Below are positions 9,239 to 17,538 of a stretch of 40,143 bases of DNA, piece after piece. Source of the stretch: UBA7359 sp047618295 (GTDB taxonomy: Bacteria > Pseudomonadota > Gammaproteobacteria > Eutrophobiales > Eutrophobiaceae). The position numbers were made by a program, and so were the translations under genes. The notes beneath the pieces were generated by a model. That model made no database searches. It saw only the letters and a list, made by a program, of their open reading frames with translations, and was not told where the DNA came from. The DNA lies in the NCBI GenBank assembly GCA_047618295.1, contig JBLHKL010000005.1, positions 1 through 40,143 on the forward strand, given 5' to 3'. Each line of letters starts with the position of its first letter. The stretch's first letter is position 1.

Positions 9239-10384
9239 TTATACGTTACTTCTAATTCTTTCTGCTTCAGAAAATGCAAAACGGTCTGTCATCCCCGCAA
9301 TATAGTCAGCAACAACTCTTGCGACTACATTTTCATCTTTAAAATCTTTAGCCTCATCAATAGAGGATTGTAATTCATTAGTTAGTAATTCAGCATCTTC
9401 CATATAAGCGTAAAACAAGAAACTGACTGTTTCTTTTGCTTTATTTGCCATACTCATGACACGCTCATGCTGATATAAATTTACACGCAGATACCTTTTT
9501 AAAGCCTTATGCATAGTATCTGTAGAATCACTCATTTTAATAAGTGTTTTGCCGCACGTCCTTACTTGTTCAATATCAGTGGGCTTAATTGCATCAATCA
9601 TGCTCTCGCTAGTCTTGATCAAATCACTTACAACAGTATTAATCATTCTTCTAATTATTTCATGGCGTAATCGGCTATCTGTTAAGTCTGACCATTTACT
9701 CGTAACACTTTCGTGTTGGATATTGAATAATTCACAATTTCGCAACGCTTCAATATTAAGCAATTCTGCCCGCAAACCATCATCTATATCGTGGTTGTTA
9801 TAGGCAATCTCATCGGCTATGTTTGCTATTTGCGCTTCGACACCAGGATTTTCATTATTAATAAAACGTTCTCCTAGTTCACCCAGCGTTAAGGCATTAT
9901 TCCGTGAACAATGCTTTAAAATGCCTTCGCGCGTTTCAAATGTTAAATTTAAACCGGGAAAACTTGCGTAACGTTCCTCTAAACGATCAACTATCCTAAT
10001 AGACTGCAGGTTATGTTCGAAGCCACCATATTGCTTCATGCATGCATTAAGTGCATCCTGGCCTGCATGTCCAAACGGGGTATGACCAAGATCATGTGCT
10101 AGACATATTGCTTCTGTTAGATCTTCATTAACATTCAACGCTCGCGCGATGGTTCTACCTATCTGAGCAACTTCAATAGAATGGGTCAGACGAGTGCGAA
10201 ACATATCGCCTTCATGGTTTACAAAGACCTGTGTTTTATATTCGAGGCGTCTAAATGCTGAGGAGTGAATGATGCGATCGCGATCGCGTTGATACTGATT
10301 TCGATAAGCAGTTTCATCGTCCTGATGAATTCGCCCTTTCGATTTTTCCGAGTGTGCAGCATAAACTGCCAGGTCATTTACCAT
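9239..10384 (-). CDS. dgt: dGTPase-like HD-domain triphosphohydrolase
   Basis: Hydrolyses deoxynucleoside triphosphates (dGTP and relatives) to the nucleoside plus triphosphate, controlling dNTP pools. The HD metal site is intact: RLTHSIEVAQIG, then HDLGHTPFGHAG, and NIADEIAYNNHDIDDGL carrying the last aspartate. The 381-residue length fits the shorter dGTPase-like proteins rather than the roughly 500-residue E. coli Dgt. The ATG at 10384-10382 shares its first two bases with the target duplication of the mobile element upstream. The ancestral GAGG ribosome-binding site now lies next to the aroB stop, on the far side of that insertion. The nearest SD-like sequence is AAGGA inside the element's terminal repeat, 11 bases from the ATG. 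Confidence 0.9.
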   Translation of the reverse strand: MVNDLAVYAAHSEKSKGRIHQDDETAYRNQYQRDRDRIIHSSAFRRLEYKTQVFVNHEGDMFRTRLTHSIEVAQIGRTIARALNVNEDLTEAICLAHDLGHTPFGHAGQDALNACMKQYGGFEHNLQSIRIVDRLEERYASFPGLNLTFETREGILKHCSRNNALTLGELGERFINNENPGVEAQIANIADEIAYNNHDIDDGLRAELLNIEALRNCELFNIQHESVTSKWSDLTDSRLRHEIIRRMINTVVSDLIKTSESMIDAIKPTDIEQVRTCGKTLIKMSDSTDTMHKALKRYLRVNLYQHERVMSMANKAKETVSFLFYAYMEDAELLTNELQSSIDEAKDFKDENVVARVVADYIAGMTDRFAFSEAERIRSNV

Positions 10385-10389
10385 TTAAC

Positions 10390-10684
10390 TTGGTATCCTT
10401 AGTTGACAGCTTTTTGCTCCTGCAAAAGCTGAATACACGCCATCCATGGCGTTAACTCGTTTGTACCGTAACTCATTTATAAAGAGCCTGACAAATCGGC
10501 AGGACAGCCGATTTGCACGGAAACAAACCGCCCTGAAAGGGTGCGGCACAGGGAAGTGCCGCATGTAAAACATGCAATCATACGAGCAGGTAAACGTCCT
10601 TAATGGGTGGAGCAAAAAATCATCATTAACTGTTATTTTAAAACACATCACAATAATTCATGGCCGATCAACTAAGGAATCCAA
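10390..10684. mobile_element. MITE-like element built of tandem hairpins, with 7-bp target duplication
   Basis: A 295-bp non-coding element. Its terminal inverted repeats are TTGGTATCCTTAGTTGA (10390-10406) and TCAACTAAGGAATCCAA (10668-10684), matching at 15 of 17 positions. A perfect direct duplication, ATTTAAC, flanks it (10383-10389 and 10685-10691). Inside is a run of stem-loops: 10407-10431, 10437-10452 (ACGCCAT-CC-ATGGCGT), 10492-10515 (CAAATCGGC/GCCGATTTG), 10528-10546, 10543-10562 (GCGGCAC/GTGCCGC) and 10561-10575 (GCATGT/ACATGC). There is no transposase gene, so it would have been moved in trans. It separates aroB from dgt. Boundaries and duplication are read directly; mobility is inferred. 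Confidence 0.85.
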
Positions 10685-10694
10685 ATTTAACCTC

Positions 10695-11774
10695 TCATTC
10701 TAAAAAATGATTAATCGTTTCCGTCAATGCCTGATCAGTATACTCAGGCGTGATAACTGCTTCACCTATATCATTCAGTAATATCAAATATAAAACTCCA
10801 TCTCTGGATTTTTTATCAACTTTCATATTCTCAAGCATTTGCTTGAGATTGATACCTTCTGGAATTTTTGTGGGTAATTTTGCCCGATCTAATAATGCTT
10901 TGATCCTTTCGACTTGCTCTTGTTCTAGTAAGCCAAGACGCATTGATAAATCAGCTGCCATCAACAGACCGCAACCAACAGCTTCACCATGCAACCAACC
11001 TTTATAGGATAACGCTGTTTCAATGGCATGCCCAAATGTATGCCCCAGATTTAATGTTGCGCGAACACCAGATTCTCTTTCGTCTTCAGCAACGACTTCG
11101 GCCTTGTTAGTACATGAACGTTCGATAATATAGGTTAGTGCTTTATTATCTCTTTTTATTACTAACTCGATGTTTTCTTCAAGCCATTCATAAAACGGCT
11201 TATCTCTTATCAAACCATACTTAATAACTTCGGCTAGGCCAGCAGAAAATTCTCTTTCAGGCAAAGTTGACAAAACGTTGGTATCGACTAGAACGGCACA
11301 TGGCTGGTAAAAGGCACCGATCATGTTTTTGCCTAATGGATGATTCACTGCAGTCTTACCTCCGACGGATGAATCAACCTGCGCAAGAAGAGTCGTAGGT
11401 ATTTGTATAAACTTTACACCCCGTTGATAACATGCTGCTGCGAATCCTGTTAAGTCTCCAATTACACCACCACCTAACGCAATCAGTATGCATGTGCGAC
11501 TATATTTTTTTTCCATCAAACACGTGATGATTTGATTCAAACTATCTAATGATTTGGTGCTTTCTCCATCAGGCAATATCAATACATCATGATTTACTTT
11601 GCTCAAGCTTTCTTCTAGATGGTTTAAGTACAGTGGTGCAACATTTTCATTTGTTACGATTAAAACCTGACTACTCGTAATATGTTTATCAATTAATTTC
11701 TGATCAGACAGGATTGACTCACCAATGTAAATTGGATATTTACGGTCACCTAGATCAACTTCAATAGTTTTCAT
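10695..11774 (-). CDS. aroB: 3-dehydroquinate synthase
   Basis: Second step of the shikimate pathway: converts DAHP to 3-dehydroquinate in the cytoplasm using NAD and a divalent metal. Motifs visible are DGESTKSL, the nucleotide-binding GGGVIGDLTGFAA, PTTLLAQVDSSVGGKTAVNHPLGKN-like active-site sequence, GLAEVIKYG (metal glutamate), NLGHTFGHAIE and WLHGEAVGCG (metal histidines). It is 359 residues, the normal length. The ATG lies inside the 3' end of aroK (14-base overlap), with AGGTGA upstream, so the two are translationally coupled. Before the mobile element inserted, dgt followed its stop codon after only 8 bases. Confidence 0.97.
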   Translation of the reverse strand: MKTIEVDLGDRKYPIYIGESILSDQKLIDKHITSSQVLIVTNENVAPLYLNHLEESLSKVNHDVLILPDGESTKSLDSLNQIITCLMEKKYSRTCILIALGGGVIGDLTGFAAACYQRGVKFIQIPTTLLAQVDSSVGGKTAVNHPLGKNMIGAFYQPCAVLVDTNVLSTLPEREFSAGLAEVIKYGLIRDKPFYEWLEENIELVIKRDNKALTYIIERSCTNKAEVVAEDERESGVRATLNLGHTFGHAIETALSYKGWLHGEAVGCGLLMAADLSMRLGLLEQEQVERIKALLDRAKLPTKIPEGINLKQMLENMKVDKKSRDGVLYLILLNDIGEAVITPEYTDQALTETINHFLE

Positions 11775-12288
11775 CTTTATTCACCTGCTCTAAAACTTTC
11801 TGAATTATTTGCTTAATACTCATTTTTTCAGAGTCTATAATTTCATCTGCCATTTCAATATAAGCAGGCTCTCTTTCAATCAGAATATTTCTTATTTGTT
11901 CTAAACGGTTCTCGCCCTGTAACAATGGCCTACGTTTATCATTTGCGGTTCTTTTTAAAAGCATTTCCGGGCTAGATTTTAAATAAATAATATAGCCGTT
12001 ATTCTTAAGAACTTCTCTGTTCTCAGCTTGCGTTACAGCCCCACCACCCGTGGACAATACGATATTATTCATTTGAGACAATTCACGTAATACTTGCGTT
12101 TCTCTTCGCCTAAAACCTTCTTCGCCTTCAATTTCAAATATTAATGATATTTTTACCCCGGTACGCTCTTCAATCTCATGGTCAGAATCATAAAAGCTGA
12201 CTGATAGCTTTTTGGCTAATTGTCGACCTATGGTGGTCTTTCCTGCCCCCATAGGGCCTATTAAAATAATATTACTAGAACGGGTCAC
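11761..12288 (-). CDS. aroK: Shikimate kinase
   Basis: Phosphorylates shikimate at the 3-OH with ATP in the cytoplasm, in the same pathway as aroB. It is 175 residues with Walker A GPMGAGKTT at 11-19, the shikimate-binding DSDHEIEERTG, the GGGAV motif after VLSTG, and a lid with NDKRRPLL. The start is GTG at 12288-12286, just before the Walker A strand at the expected distance. It follows the pil operon but is separated from it by an intrinsic terminator, and a candidate promoter lies at 12311-12339. Confidence 0.96.
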   Translation of the reverse strand: MTRSSNIILIGPMGAGKTTIGRQLAKKLSVSFYDSDHEIEERTGVKISLIFEIEGEEGFRRRETQVLRELSQMNNIVLSTGGGAVTQAENREVLKNNGYIIYLKSSPEMLLKRTANDKRRPLLQGENRLEQIRNILIEREPAYIEMADEIIDSEKMSIKQIIQKVLEQVNKDENY

Positions 12289-12310
12289 TGTTTATGGTCA
12301 ACTGGGTCTA

Positions 12311-12339
12311 TTTATAAATGGCTAACTTGTTTTGATGAA
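12311..12339 (-). promoter_or_regulatory. Candidate promoter for aroK-aroB
   Basis: On the minus strand, TTCATC (12339-12334) and TATAAA (12316-12311) are 17 bases apart, between the pilQ terminator and the GTG of aroK. The -10 is good (5 of 6) and the -35 is poor (3 of 6). Its position directly after a terminator makes an independent promoter likely. Confidence 0.35.
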
Positions 12340-12344
12340 CAGGT

Positions 12345-12391
12345 TATATAAAAACAAAAAGGGATGATACCCGTAATGGGTACATCCCTTT
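12345..12391 (-). terminator. Rho-independent terminator of the pilMNOPQ operon
   Basis: A long inverted repeat (AAAGGGATG at 12358-12366 and CATCCCTTT at 12383-12391, with inner TACCC/GGGTA and one unpaired base) is followed on the minus strand by a T-rich run (12360-12345). It starts 26 bases after the pilQ stop codon. Confidence 0.85.
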
Positions 12392-12416
12392 AATAGTGTA
12401 ACGATTATTATTGTTA

Positions 12417-14525
12417 TTAAATCGTAAGACTATCTTTCAATATTTTCGGTGTAATGAATATCAACAACTCACTTTTACTTGTATTAATATCTGTTCTTTT
12501 AAATAGAAACCCGACATACGGAAGGTCTCCAAAGAATGGTGTTCTATCCACCGCTTTTCTGTCAGAAGACGTATAAACTCCGCCCAAGACGACGGTCTCA
12601 CCATTTTGTACTAATACTTGCGTCGTAACGCTTCGTGTATTAATTGCTGGCACACCATTAACTACTGTGCCGCTTATTGTGTCTTGATTCACCTCTAAAT
12701 CCATTATAATGCGATCATCAGGTGTGATCTGTGGTGTTACACGTAGACTTAGAGTTGCATCCTGGAATGATGTACTCGTCGCACCACTTGACGATGCCTC
12801 TTGATACGGAATTTGGACGCCTGATTCAATAACGGCTTCATTTTGATTTGCTGTTATCACACGTGGACTCGCAATATCTTCACCACGACCCTCTGCTATT
12901 AGTGCAGATAATTCCAACTGCAATAAGTATGAACCAACCTTACCAATGGCTAACGCTAACGATGCGGCATCTCCAGGTATCGCAGGTAAATCAACAATTA
13001 GATTTTCATTCGCGCCATCATTGAATGACGTTGTTCCGCCAAAATCGAGATTACCTGCATTACCACCACCGATTGCGGCAAAGGGATCACCGTTTCCATT
13101 CTCACCAATAGTTGCCCTATCCTGTGTTCCCCGTTTGGTATGTTTGCTATAACCAAAGCGAACGCCAATATCCTTGGCAAAGGATTCGTCCGCGTTAACT
13201 ATACGAGACTCGATTAAAACTTGCCTAATAGCTACATCAAGTTCTGTTATCAAACCTCTTATAGCCTCTAAACTACTTGCAACATCCTGAATAATTAATG
13301 TATTCGTTCTTGCATCAATTGACACATTGCCACGATCAGAGAGTAAATTATTTTCAGATGCTTGTATTAAACCCATTAAATCAGCAGCATCAGCATAATT
13401 TATTTGAACGAATTCGGTACGCAATGGCGCTAATTCTTCAACTTGACGGTTTGCCTCAAGCTCAAGTCGTTCACGCGCTGCGAGTTCTTCTGATGGTGCA
13501 ACCATAATGACATTCCCGTCTTTACGCATGCCTAATCCACGTGATTTAAGAATGATATCCAGCGCTTGATCCCAAGGTACATTCTTTAATCTTAGAGTTA
13601 CATTACCACTAACGGCATCACTGGTTACCATATTAAGGCCGGTAAAGTCTGCAATTAACTGGAGTACCGCTCTAACTTCAATACTCTGGAAGTTTAATGA
13701 CAAACGTTCACCCGTATAACCAAACTTATCTTTCTTTTGTTCTTCTGATTCTTCCTTGGTTATCGCTTTAAATTCTATCGTATATTGACCTTCAGATTGA
13801 TAAGCCAAATGCTCATAATCTTCTGACACAGCACTGACCGTCATTTTCACATTATTGCCATTAGCAACTGTATCTATTTCTTTCACTGGTGTAGCAAAAT
13901 CGATCACATCCAATTTTCTATCCAGGTTTGCGGGTAATTGTGTATCGAGAAAATTAATAACTACCTTTCCTGCTTCGACACCCATGTCTATAGGAATCGA
14001 TGGATTAGATAACTTCACAATTACTCTGCCTTCACCATTATCACCTCTACGAAAATCAATACCCTCGATACTTCCAATTGAGGAGACAGATGACGTATTT
14101 GGATTGTTTGAATTTGATGTAGCAGAACTGCCTATACCACTATCTAAACTCAAGATAACCATATTACCTTCAACATCTAAATTATACGAAACTGAACGTG
14201 TCAGGTTGATAACAACTCTTGTCCGGCCGGCCGCTTCAACAGCACTTAAGCTGTTAGCCATACCAAGCCCTATTGTTTGCGATTTCTCAGCTAAATTTAG
14301 AGTTGTATTTGGAAAATCAATCGCGATCCTGGCTGGGTTATCTATAGTAAAATTCAAAGGATCCGCTGGCAACGCTTCTGACAGCATCAGTTTTATTTGT
14401 ACGCGCTCACCTGGTAATGATGCATAACTCACATCATCTAGTGAAACTGCATAGACAGATGCACTCATTAAAGTCATGCCCGCTAGACTGATTAAACACG
14501 TTAAATCTTTTAATTTAGTTATCAT
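12417..14525 (-). CDS. pilQ: Type IV pilus secretin
   Basis: Outer-membrane ring through which the type IV pilus extends. From the ATG at 14525 it has a signal peptide (MITKLKDLTC start, core ending SASVYA), two AMIN peptidoglycan-binding regions (about 25-260; GRTRVVINL and GRVIVKLSN stretches), an STN/N0 domain (LSLNFQSIEVRAVLQLIADFTGLN), an N1 domain, and the secretin beta-barrel domain with VPWDQALD, SGVQIPYQEA, a TVVNGVPAINTRSVTTQVLV strand and the closing ELLIFITPKIL. A longer reading from 14573 adds 16 residues ahead of the signal peptide and is less likely. Last gene of pilMNOPQ. Confidence 0.96.
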   Translation of the reverse strand: MITKLKDLTCLISLAGMTLMSASVYAVSLDDVSYASLPGERVQIKLMLSEALPADPLNFTIDNPARIAIDFPNTTLNLAEKSQTIGLGMANSLSAVEAAGRTRVVINLTRSVSYNLDVEGNMVILSLDSGIGSSATSNSNNPNTSSVSSIGSIEGIDFRRGDNGEGRVIVKLSNPSIPIDMGVEAGKVVINFLDTQLPANLDRKLDVIDFATPVKEIDTVANGNNVKMTVSAVSEDYEHLAYQSEGQYTIEFKAITKEESEEQKKDKFGYTGERLSLNFQSIEVRAVLQLIADFTGLNMVTSDAVSGNVTLRLKNVPWDQALDIILKSRGLGMRKDGNVIMVAPSEELAARERLELEANRQVEELAPLRTEFVQINYADAADLMGLIQASENNLLSDRGNVSIDARTNTLIIQDVASSLEAIRGLITELDVAIRQVLIESRIVNADESFAKDIGVRFGYSKHTKRGTQDRATIGENGNGDPFAAIGGGNAGNLDFGGTTSFNDGANENLIVDLPAIPGDAASLALAIGKVGSYLLQLELSALIAEGRGEDIASPRVITANQNEAVIESGVQIPYQEASSSGATSTSFQDATLSLRVTPQITPDDRIIMDLEVNQDTISGTVVNGVPAINTRSVTTQVLVQNGETVVLGGVYTSSDRKAVDRTPFFGDLPYVGFLFKRTDINTSKSELLIFITPKILKDSLTI

Positions 14526-14594
14526 GGTTTTGTAACCTTTGAAATTAAATGTAATTCTGTTGTTGGTAACCATTTTTAATACCCCGTAATCCGA

Positions 14595-15167
14595 TCATTC
14601 TTCTATTAGAGCAAGCGCTGCTTCTCGTTCTTCCCATCGACCACTACTATCCTGAACAATCTCTCTTAGCTCAATTCGATCTTCATAAACATTAATAATC
14701 TTTCCAATGTTCACGCCAAGGTAATTACCAACACTTACTCGGTGAACTACGCCATCAGGGTCAAGAACTATTCCCCAATTATTATTGTCGTTATCAAGCG
14801 TCCCAACCATTCTTAAACTATCAAGCTCAAATTGTTCAAGTTCTTCTCGATTCCGATTACGAATTTCACGTTCCATTTCCTCTGTCAATCCATCATCAAC
14901 ATTGCCTTCTTGAATCTCTGGCTTATCAATTACAAAAAACAATTTAAAGGGGTTGCGGCCATTAACTTTTCCTGATTGATAAGCATAAGCCTCATAAGGC
15001 TTTATTTCTGGAAGTGGCTCTATACGACCTCCGGGTCTCACCATAACGTCAGAGACCTGAACTTCTAAGTCACTAATATCTCTTGAGACACAACCAGATA
15101 TTGTTGTGATTGCTAATAAGTACAAGAGCGTTCTTAATGTTTCATTTTTTTGAATACGAGATGTCAT
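14595..15167 (-). CDS. pilP: Type IV pilus assembly lipoprotein PilP
   Basis: Periplasmic lipoprotein linking the inner-membrane PilN/PilO complex to the PilQ secretin. A lipobox ISGC puts the lipidated cysteine at C26. The C-terminal half has the HR-like beta domain (SLRMVGTL, GIVLDPDGVVHRVSVGNYLGVNIGKI, EDRIELREIV). The ATG at 15167 lies one base after the pilO stop, with GAAGAG upstream. The reading frame stays open further upstream, but that part overlaps pilO and would put residues before a normal lipoprotein signal. 190 residues. Confidence 0.93.
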   Translation of the reverse strand: MTSRIQKNETLRTLLYLLAITTISGCVSRDISDLEVQVSDVMVRPGGRIEPLPEIKPYEAYAYQSGKVNGRNPFKLFFVIDKPEIQEGNVDDGLTEEMEREIRNRNREELEQFELDSLRMVGTLDNDNNNWGIVLDPDGVVHRVSVGNYLGVNIGKIINVYEDRIELREIVQDSSGRWEEREAALALIEE

Positions 15168-15168
15168 A

Positions 15169-15771
15169 TTAATTCTCTTCTTCAAGTGCGCGATATGTTT
15201 TTGCAACTGCCTTCATTTCGAGCTGAGGCACCCCATTTACAGACTCGCCTGTAACAGGCGTAATAGATATATCGTGAGTAGTTACAATTCTAGGTAGAGA
15301 TGCTATCCCACTAACAAATTCGCCAAATTGATGATAGCCACCAACAACTGAAATATTAATAGGTAGTTCAGCGTAAAATTCTCTGGGCGCTTCACCTAGT
15401 GGTTGAAACAATTTAAATTCTAATCCCGCACTTAGGCCAGTTTGCGAAATATCGATTAATAAACCTGCCACCTCAGTTTTATTGGGTAGTTGTCGAACCA
15501 TATCACCAAAATTTTGCTGCATTTCTTTCATCTGTTCTTTCAAGGCATTGAGATTCGCAGCCTTTTTTTGCCTTACATCTAAAACCCCTAATTGGTCGCG
15601 CTCTTTCTTCTCCAGACCAGACAATGTTACCCGCTGTTCTGTTATATCGAAATGCCAGCCCGCATAAACTATCGCAACAAAGACAACAGCGAAGAGTATC
15701 GCTTTGACAGGCATTGGCCAGACACCTGGGTTATTGGGGTCTAGATTATTGATATCATCTACAAAACTCAT
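15169..15771 (-). CDS. pilO: Type IV pilus assembly protein PilO
   Basis: Bitopic inner-membrane protein that pairs with PilN to align the pilus machine. It has a short cytoplasmic N terminus (SFVDDINNLDPNNPGVWP), one transmembrane helix at about 22-40, a periplasmic coiled coil (EKKERDQLGVLDVRQKK and onward) and a ferredoxin-like domain (FYAELPINISVVGGYHQFGEF). 200 residues is normal. Its ATG overlaps the pilN stop by 4 bases. Confidence 0.95.
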   Translation of the reverse strand: MSFVDDINNLDPNNPGVWPMPVKAILFAVVFVAIVYAGWHFDITEQRVTLSGLEKKERDQLGVLDVRQKKAANLNALKEQMKEMQQNFGDMVRQLPNKTEVAGLLIDISQTGLSAGLEFKLFQPLGEAPREFYAELPINISVVGGYHQFGEFVSGIASLPRIVTTHDISITPVTGESVNGVPQLEMKAVAKTYRALEEEN

Positions 15772-16334
15772 GAGTCTTCAGCCTCCACCTTAGGAACTAC
15801 TTGTGAAAAGGTAAGAATAAAGCTGTTTATTTGCTCAGCTCCCGCAGCACTTGACTCCTTAATAATTTTCAAATTAGAGTTTGTTAACCAATCAGAACTG
15901 TCTAATTTTCTCATGAAAGATGAAACGCGTGCATTAGATTGAGCCAAACCATTTATCGTGATTCCTCCACCTTTTTGTGAAACTTTAGAGACGGTCACAC
16001 CATCGGGCAGACTTGTAACTATTTCATCAAAAAGTCGAACGATTAGTGGCCGATTACCCTGTAATTGCTCAATAGCACGCATACGAGACAATAACCGTTC
16101 TTTCTCTTTTTCAAGCTGTTTAATTTCTGCAATCTTTTTGTCTACTGCAGCTATATTTTGCTCAATAAAAGCAATTCGAGTATTTTGAACCTCTATCAAT
16201 TGAACATGATAAAAATGTCCTGCACCCCATACTACTAAACCTATGACAGCTACAACCGACAAGGCAATTAAAAATTGCGACTGTAGTTCCTTACGTCGCG
16301 TTTCACGCCAAGGTAGTAAATTAATTGTTGACAT
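15768..16334 (-). CDS. pilN: Type IV pilus assembly protein PilN
   Basis: Inner-membrane partner of PilO. Its short cytoplasmic N terminus STINLLPWRE carries the conserved INLLPWR motif that docks onto PilM. A transmembrane helix (about 22-42), a coiled coil rich in Glu/Lys/Leu and a periplasmic ferredoxin-like domain follow. The ATG at 16334 gives the motif at residues 2-11 and shares one base with the pilM stop, with GAGGGG upstream; ten more residues are open upstream but come from the pilM overlap. 188 residues. Confidence 0.95.
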   Translation of the reverse strand: MSTINLLPWRETRRKELQSQFLIALSVVAVIGLVVWGAGHFYHVQLIEVQNTRIAFIEQNIAAVDKKIAEIKQLEKEKERLLSRMRAIEQLQGNRPLIVRLFDEIVTSLPDGVTVSKVSQKGGGITINGLAQSNARVSSFMRKLDSSDWLTNSNLKIIKESSAAGAEQINSFILTFSQVVPKVEAEDS

Positions 16335-17395
16335 TAGCTGTCCCCTCTCAGAGCCAAACCACAAGCAATCATCATAGCCGGGGCATCATTCGTAAGGTTG
16401 TTTGTTTTAATTCTCGACGCTACAGCCATATTCGCAAATGGGTTTGCGATCATCGTTTTAACGCCAAGCTTTGACTCTACTAATTCAGCAATGCCTGGTA
16501 TTGATGAACAACCGCCAGCTAGAATAAGTACGTCTACGTTGCTAATTTGGCTTGATGCATAAAAGAATTGTAGAGCACGTCCAATCTGTGAGGCCATATT
16601 TTCTTTAAATGGTTCTAGCACTTCAGGCTCATAATTATCAGGCAGCCCACCTTGTCTCTTGGCTAAACCTGCCTCTTCATAAGACAAACCATATCGCCGT
16701 TGAATATCTTCAGTTAATTGTGCGCCACCAAACATTTCTTCACGCGAATAGACTATCTTCATATTCTCCATGACGCTAAATGTAGTAACCGCAGAACCTA
16801 CATCAGCGACAGCTATTGCATCTTTAGAAGTGCCAGATGGAAAATCTTTGCTCATTAAATCTATGGTATTTTCAATAGCGAAGGCCTCTATATCAACGAC
16901 CTTAGCAGTAAGCCCACCTAACTCAATTGAAGCGACAACATTATCTACAATTTCACTTCTAGATGCGGCAAGCAGAACATCAACTCTATCGGCGCCTTCA
17001 TTAGATTCGCCAATCACCTCAAAATCCATTGCCACCTCTTCAAGTGGGAATGGTATATATTGATCTGCTTCAACTTGAATTTGATTTTCCATCTCATCGT
17101 CAGATAGACCCGCTGGCATACTGATTACTTTTGTAATAACTGATGAGCCTGCAACACAAACTGCAGCCTGTTTAGTGCGCGTGCCTGACTTTTTGACTGC
17201 ACGAGCTACAGCCTCGCCGACTTGTTCAATATCGTTTATAGTCTTATCTGAGACTGAATTAGCTGGAAGAGGCTCAACTGCATAACTTTCCACACGGTAT
17301 TTACTCCCGCTGCGGCTAAGTTCAAGCAACTTTATTGCAGTTGCGCTTATGTCGACACCTAATATTGGAACTGACTTTTTATTAAACGAAAACAC
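16334..17395 (-). CDS. pilM: Type IV pilus assembly ATPase-like protein PilM
   Basis: Actin-like cytoplasmic protein that binds the PilN N terminus and connects the pilus motor to the envelope complex. Actin-fold motifs are LGVDISATAIKLLELS (phosphate 1), AIAVADVGSAVTTFSV (phosphate 2) and DVLILAGGCSSIPGIAEL (adenosine). 353 residues is the usual length. The start is GTG at 17395-17393 with AAGGA seven bases upstream. First gene of the pil operon, divergent from mrcA across a 143-bp promoter region. Confidence 0.96.
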   Translation of the reverse strand: MFSFNKKSVPILGVDISATAIKLLELSRSGSKYRVESYAVEPLPANSVSDKTINDIEQVGEAVARAVKKSGTRTKQAAVCVAGSSVITKVISMPAGLSDDEMENQIQVEADQYIPFPLEEVAMDFEVIGESNEGADRVDVLLAASRSEIVDNVVASIELGGLTAKVVDIEAFAIENTIDLMSKDFPSGTSKDAIAVADVGSAVTTFSVMENMKIVYSREEMFGGAQLTEDIQRRYGLSYEEAGLAKRQGGLPDNYEPEVLEPFKENMASQIGRALQFFYASSQISNVDVLILAGGCSSIPGIAELVESKLGVKTMIANPFANMAVASRIKTNNLTNDAPAMMIACGLALRGDS

Positions 17396-17456
17396 TATTT
17401 TTTCCTTTTGAAGTCATTAGTTATATGCCATATGTGTAATACAACATTAACTTACT

Positions 17457-17473
17457 TTGGCTACTATAGCCAA
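17457..17473. promoter_or_regulatory. Inverted repeat in the pilM/mrcA divergent promoter region
   Basis: TTGGCTA-CTA-TAGCCAA has perfect 7-bp arms with a 3-base spacer, midway between the two divergent start codons. On the minus strand it overlaps TATAGT, which could be the -10 of pilM with TTGTTT 17 bases upstream. It has the form of a dimeric regulator site; no regulator can be named. Confidence 0.4.
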
Positions 17474-17538
17474 GAGAAATTTAAAAAACAATAGGTTTCT
17501 GGGGTTTTTTAAGGTAAAGCATTCAATTTTACATTTTC

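Noticed and set aside
10385..10651. 88-codon open frame on the minus strand between dgt and aroB
   Set aside because: It lies almost wholly inside the hairpin-string mobile element, has no SD, and its residues (Cys, Arg and Phe-rich) follow from the repeats. Non-coding element is the better reading.
13855..14427. 190-codon plus-strand frame opposite pilQ
   Set aside because: Antisense shadow of the AMIN region of pilQ; no SD and no recognisable motif.
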